Shown here one piece after another: positions 63,453 through 64,000 of a stretch of DNA of 64,000 nt (positions are counted from its first letter, which is position 1; each line of letters opens with the position of its first letter). The DNA is from Bdellovibrionota bacterium (GTDB taxonomy: Bacteria > Bdellovibrionota > Bdellovibrionia > Bdellovibrionales > Bdellovibrionaceae). Below the pieces are notes generated by a model. That model was not told the origin of the DNA, did no database searches, and saw only the letters and a program-made list of their open reading frames with translations. The position numbers were made by a program, and so were the translations under genes. The stretch is taken from positions 1-64,000 of the forward strand of contig CAUJGP010000026.1 of NCBI GenBank assembly GCA_963170155.1, written 5' to 3'.

Positions 63453-64000
63453 TTAGAGGGGTTTTATGGATTTATTGATGACATATAAATAAAATTTCCA
63501 GAGAAGCCAAAAACCTAACAATTGAAAGAAAGCTTCAGCGAAGACAAGAGCTGATCCCGCAATAGGGTGTTTGAAAAGTGACTCATACTGACTAAAAAGC
63601 CCGGTGAGAAGAAGAGGGATCGCGAGACTAAATCCCAACCAAAGGAGCCAAAGTTTCAATCTATGGCCTCGAATTATAGATCGGCAGAGTTTGAGAGCAT
63701 CTTGTTCTCCTCTTTGATAAGATGAGTCAAAAAAGCAAATAAAGGGCAGTAAAGTGTATTCAATCCAACGTAACAGTCCTGGTATAATAAAAACAAACAT
63801 CCATAAAGAGGCATCTCCCATCCCTCTCAGCCATTCGCGGGTGTAGTCAGAGAGTTTGGTACTGAATGGAATCGCTTTTGTTTCTGGATGGAATTTTTGA
63901 AAAAAATAAAGCAAGAGAGGAGGGTATATCCAAGTGAGCAATAAACCATTTATAAAAATACCGAAAGCAATAAAAGCAAAGAGGGAGGTTTCTCTTCTCA
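63453..64000 (-). CDS. Membrane protein, unknown (N-terminus outside window)
   Basis: The frame stays open to the window edge, so the start is missing; the TTG at 63941 is internal. The visible 180 residues have about five hydrophobic segments, with a soluble part between (FFDSSYQRGEQDALKLCRSIIRGHRLK). The KLCRSIIRGHR stretch resembles a DUF975/YciC-type membrane protein, but I cannot name the family with confidence. Confidence 0.55.
   Translation of the reverse strand, partial: RRETSLFAFIAFGIFINGLLLTWIYPPLLLYFFQKFHPETKAIPFSTKLSDYTREWLRGMGDASLWMFVFIIPGLLRWIEYTLLPFICFFDSSYQRGEQDALKLCRSIIRGHRLKLWLLWLGFSLAIPLLLTGLFSQYESLFKHPIAGSALVFAEAFFQLLGFWLLWKFYLYVINKSIKPL

Overview
The window is chromosomal DNA from a Gram-negative bacterium of moderate-to-low GC content. 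Lipoproteins, Sec signal peptides, an O-antigen-ligase-like protein, a sigma-54 activator, a GshA of the PF08886 type, short PurL with separate PurS and PurQ, and a tandem ArsA/GET3-like ATPase pair together suggest a member of the former Deltaproteobacteria, most likely the Bdellovibrionota/Oligoflexia side. That assignment is inference; there is no rRNA to settle it. Most genes are core metabolism and housekeeping. I see no tRNA, rRNA, CRISPR array, prophage or insertion sequence.

Layout. 1-2.4 kb: the tail of a cation/proton antiporter with two TrkA-C domains and a stand-alone sigma-54 activator. 2.5-6.8 kb (minus): a methylcitrate (propionate) operon prpD-prpB-prpC plus a small P-loop protein; upstream lies a decayed LysR gene. 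7.6-11.2 kb (minus): maeB-hflX. 11.6-15.1 kb (plus): a two-gene beta-oxidation operon. 15.3-17.2 kb (minus): a secreted protein-glutaminase-like protein and a HAD phosphatase. 17.4-22.7 kb (plus): topA, a tail-specific protease and hpt; tig follows on the minus strand. 24.4-29.0 kb (plus): two ArsA-like ATPases, a lipoprotein and gshA. 29-38.4 kb: a secreted SleB-like protein, an O-antigen-ligase-like protein, recG, a small secreted protein and an ABC transporter without its ATPase. 38.4-41.8 kb (minus): nrdA-nrdB. 42.4-47.2 kb: an M1-like peptidase, a small membrane protein and a membrane-anchored collagen-like protein. 47.7-60.0 kb (plus): thrS-infC running into a nearly complete purine operon (purM, purN, an unknown gene, purB, purC, purS, purQ, purL, purF). 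60.1-64 kb: ttcA, a secreted Gly/Arg-rich cysteine protein, a haem-motif lipoprotein and a truncated membrane protein gene.

How the genes work together. The prp genes oxidise propionyl-CoA. The thiolase/hydratase pair makes acetyl-CoA (and propionyl-CoA from odd chains), and MaeB links the TCA cycle to pyruvate. Together they suit an organism living on lipids and amino acids. The purine operon makes IMP and hpt salvages bases; nrdAB supplies deoxynucleotides.

Most notable observations. The two ArsA-like proteins have complementary active-site losses, predicting a heterodimer with one composite ATPase site. An uncharacterised flavoprotein-like gene is translationally embedded in the purine operon. 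A protein-glutaminase-like effector has a clear promoter. A sigma-54-type promoter overlaps a perfect palindrome in front of the Gly/Arg-rich secreted protein. A short transcription unit near 63.2 kb carries a good promoter, a 7-codon ORF and a strong terminator. infC uses an AUU start but lacks its usual rpmI-rplT neighbours.
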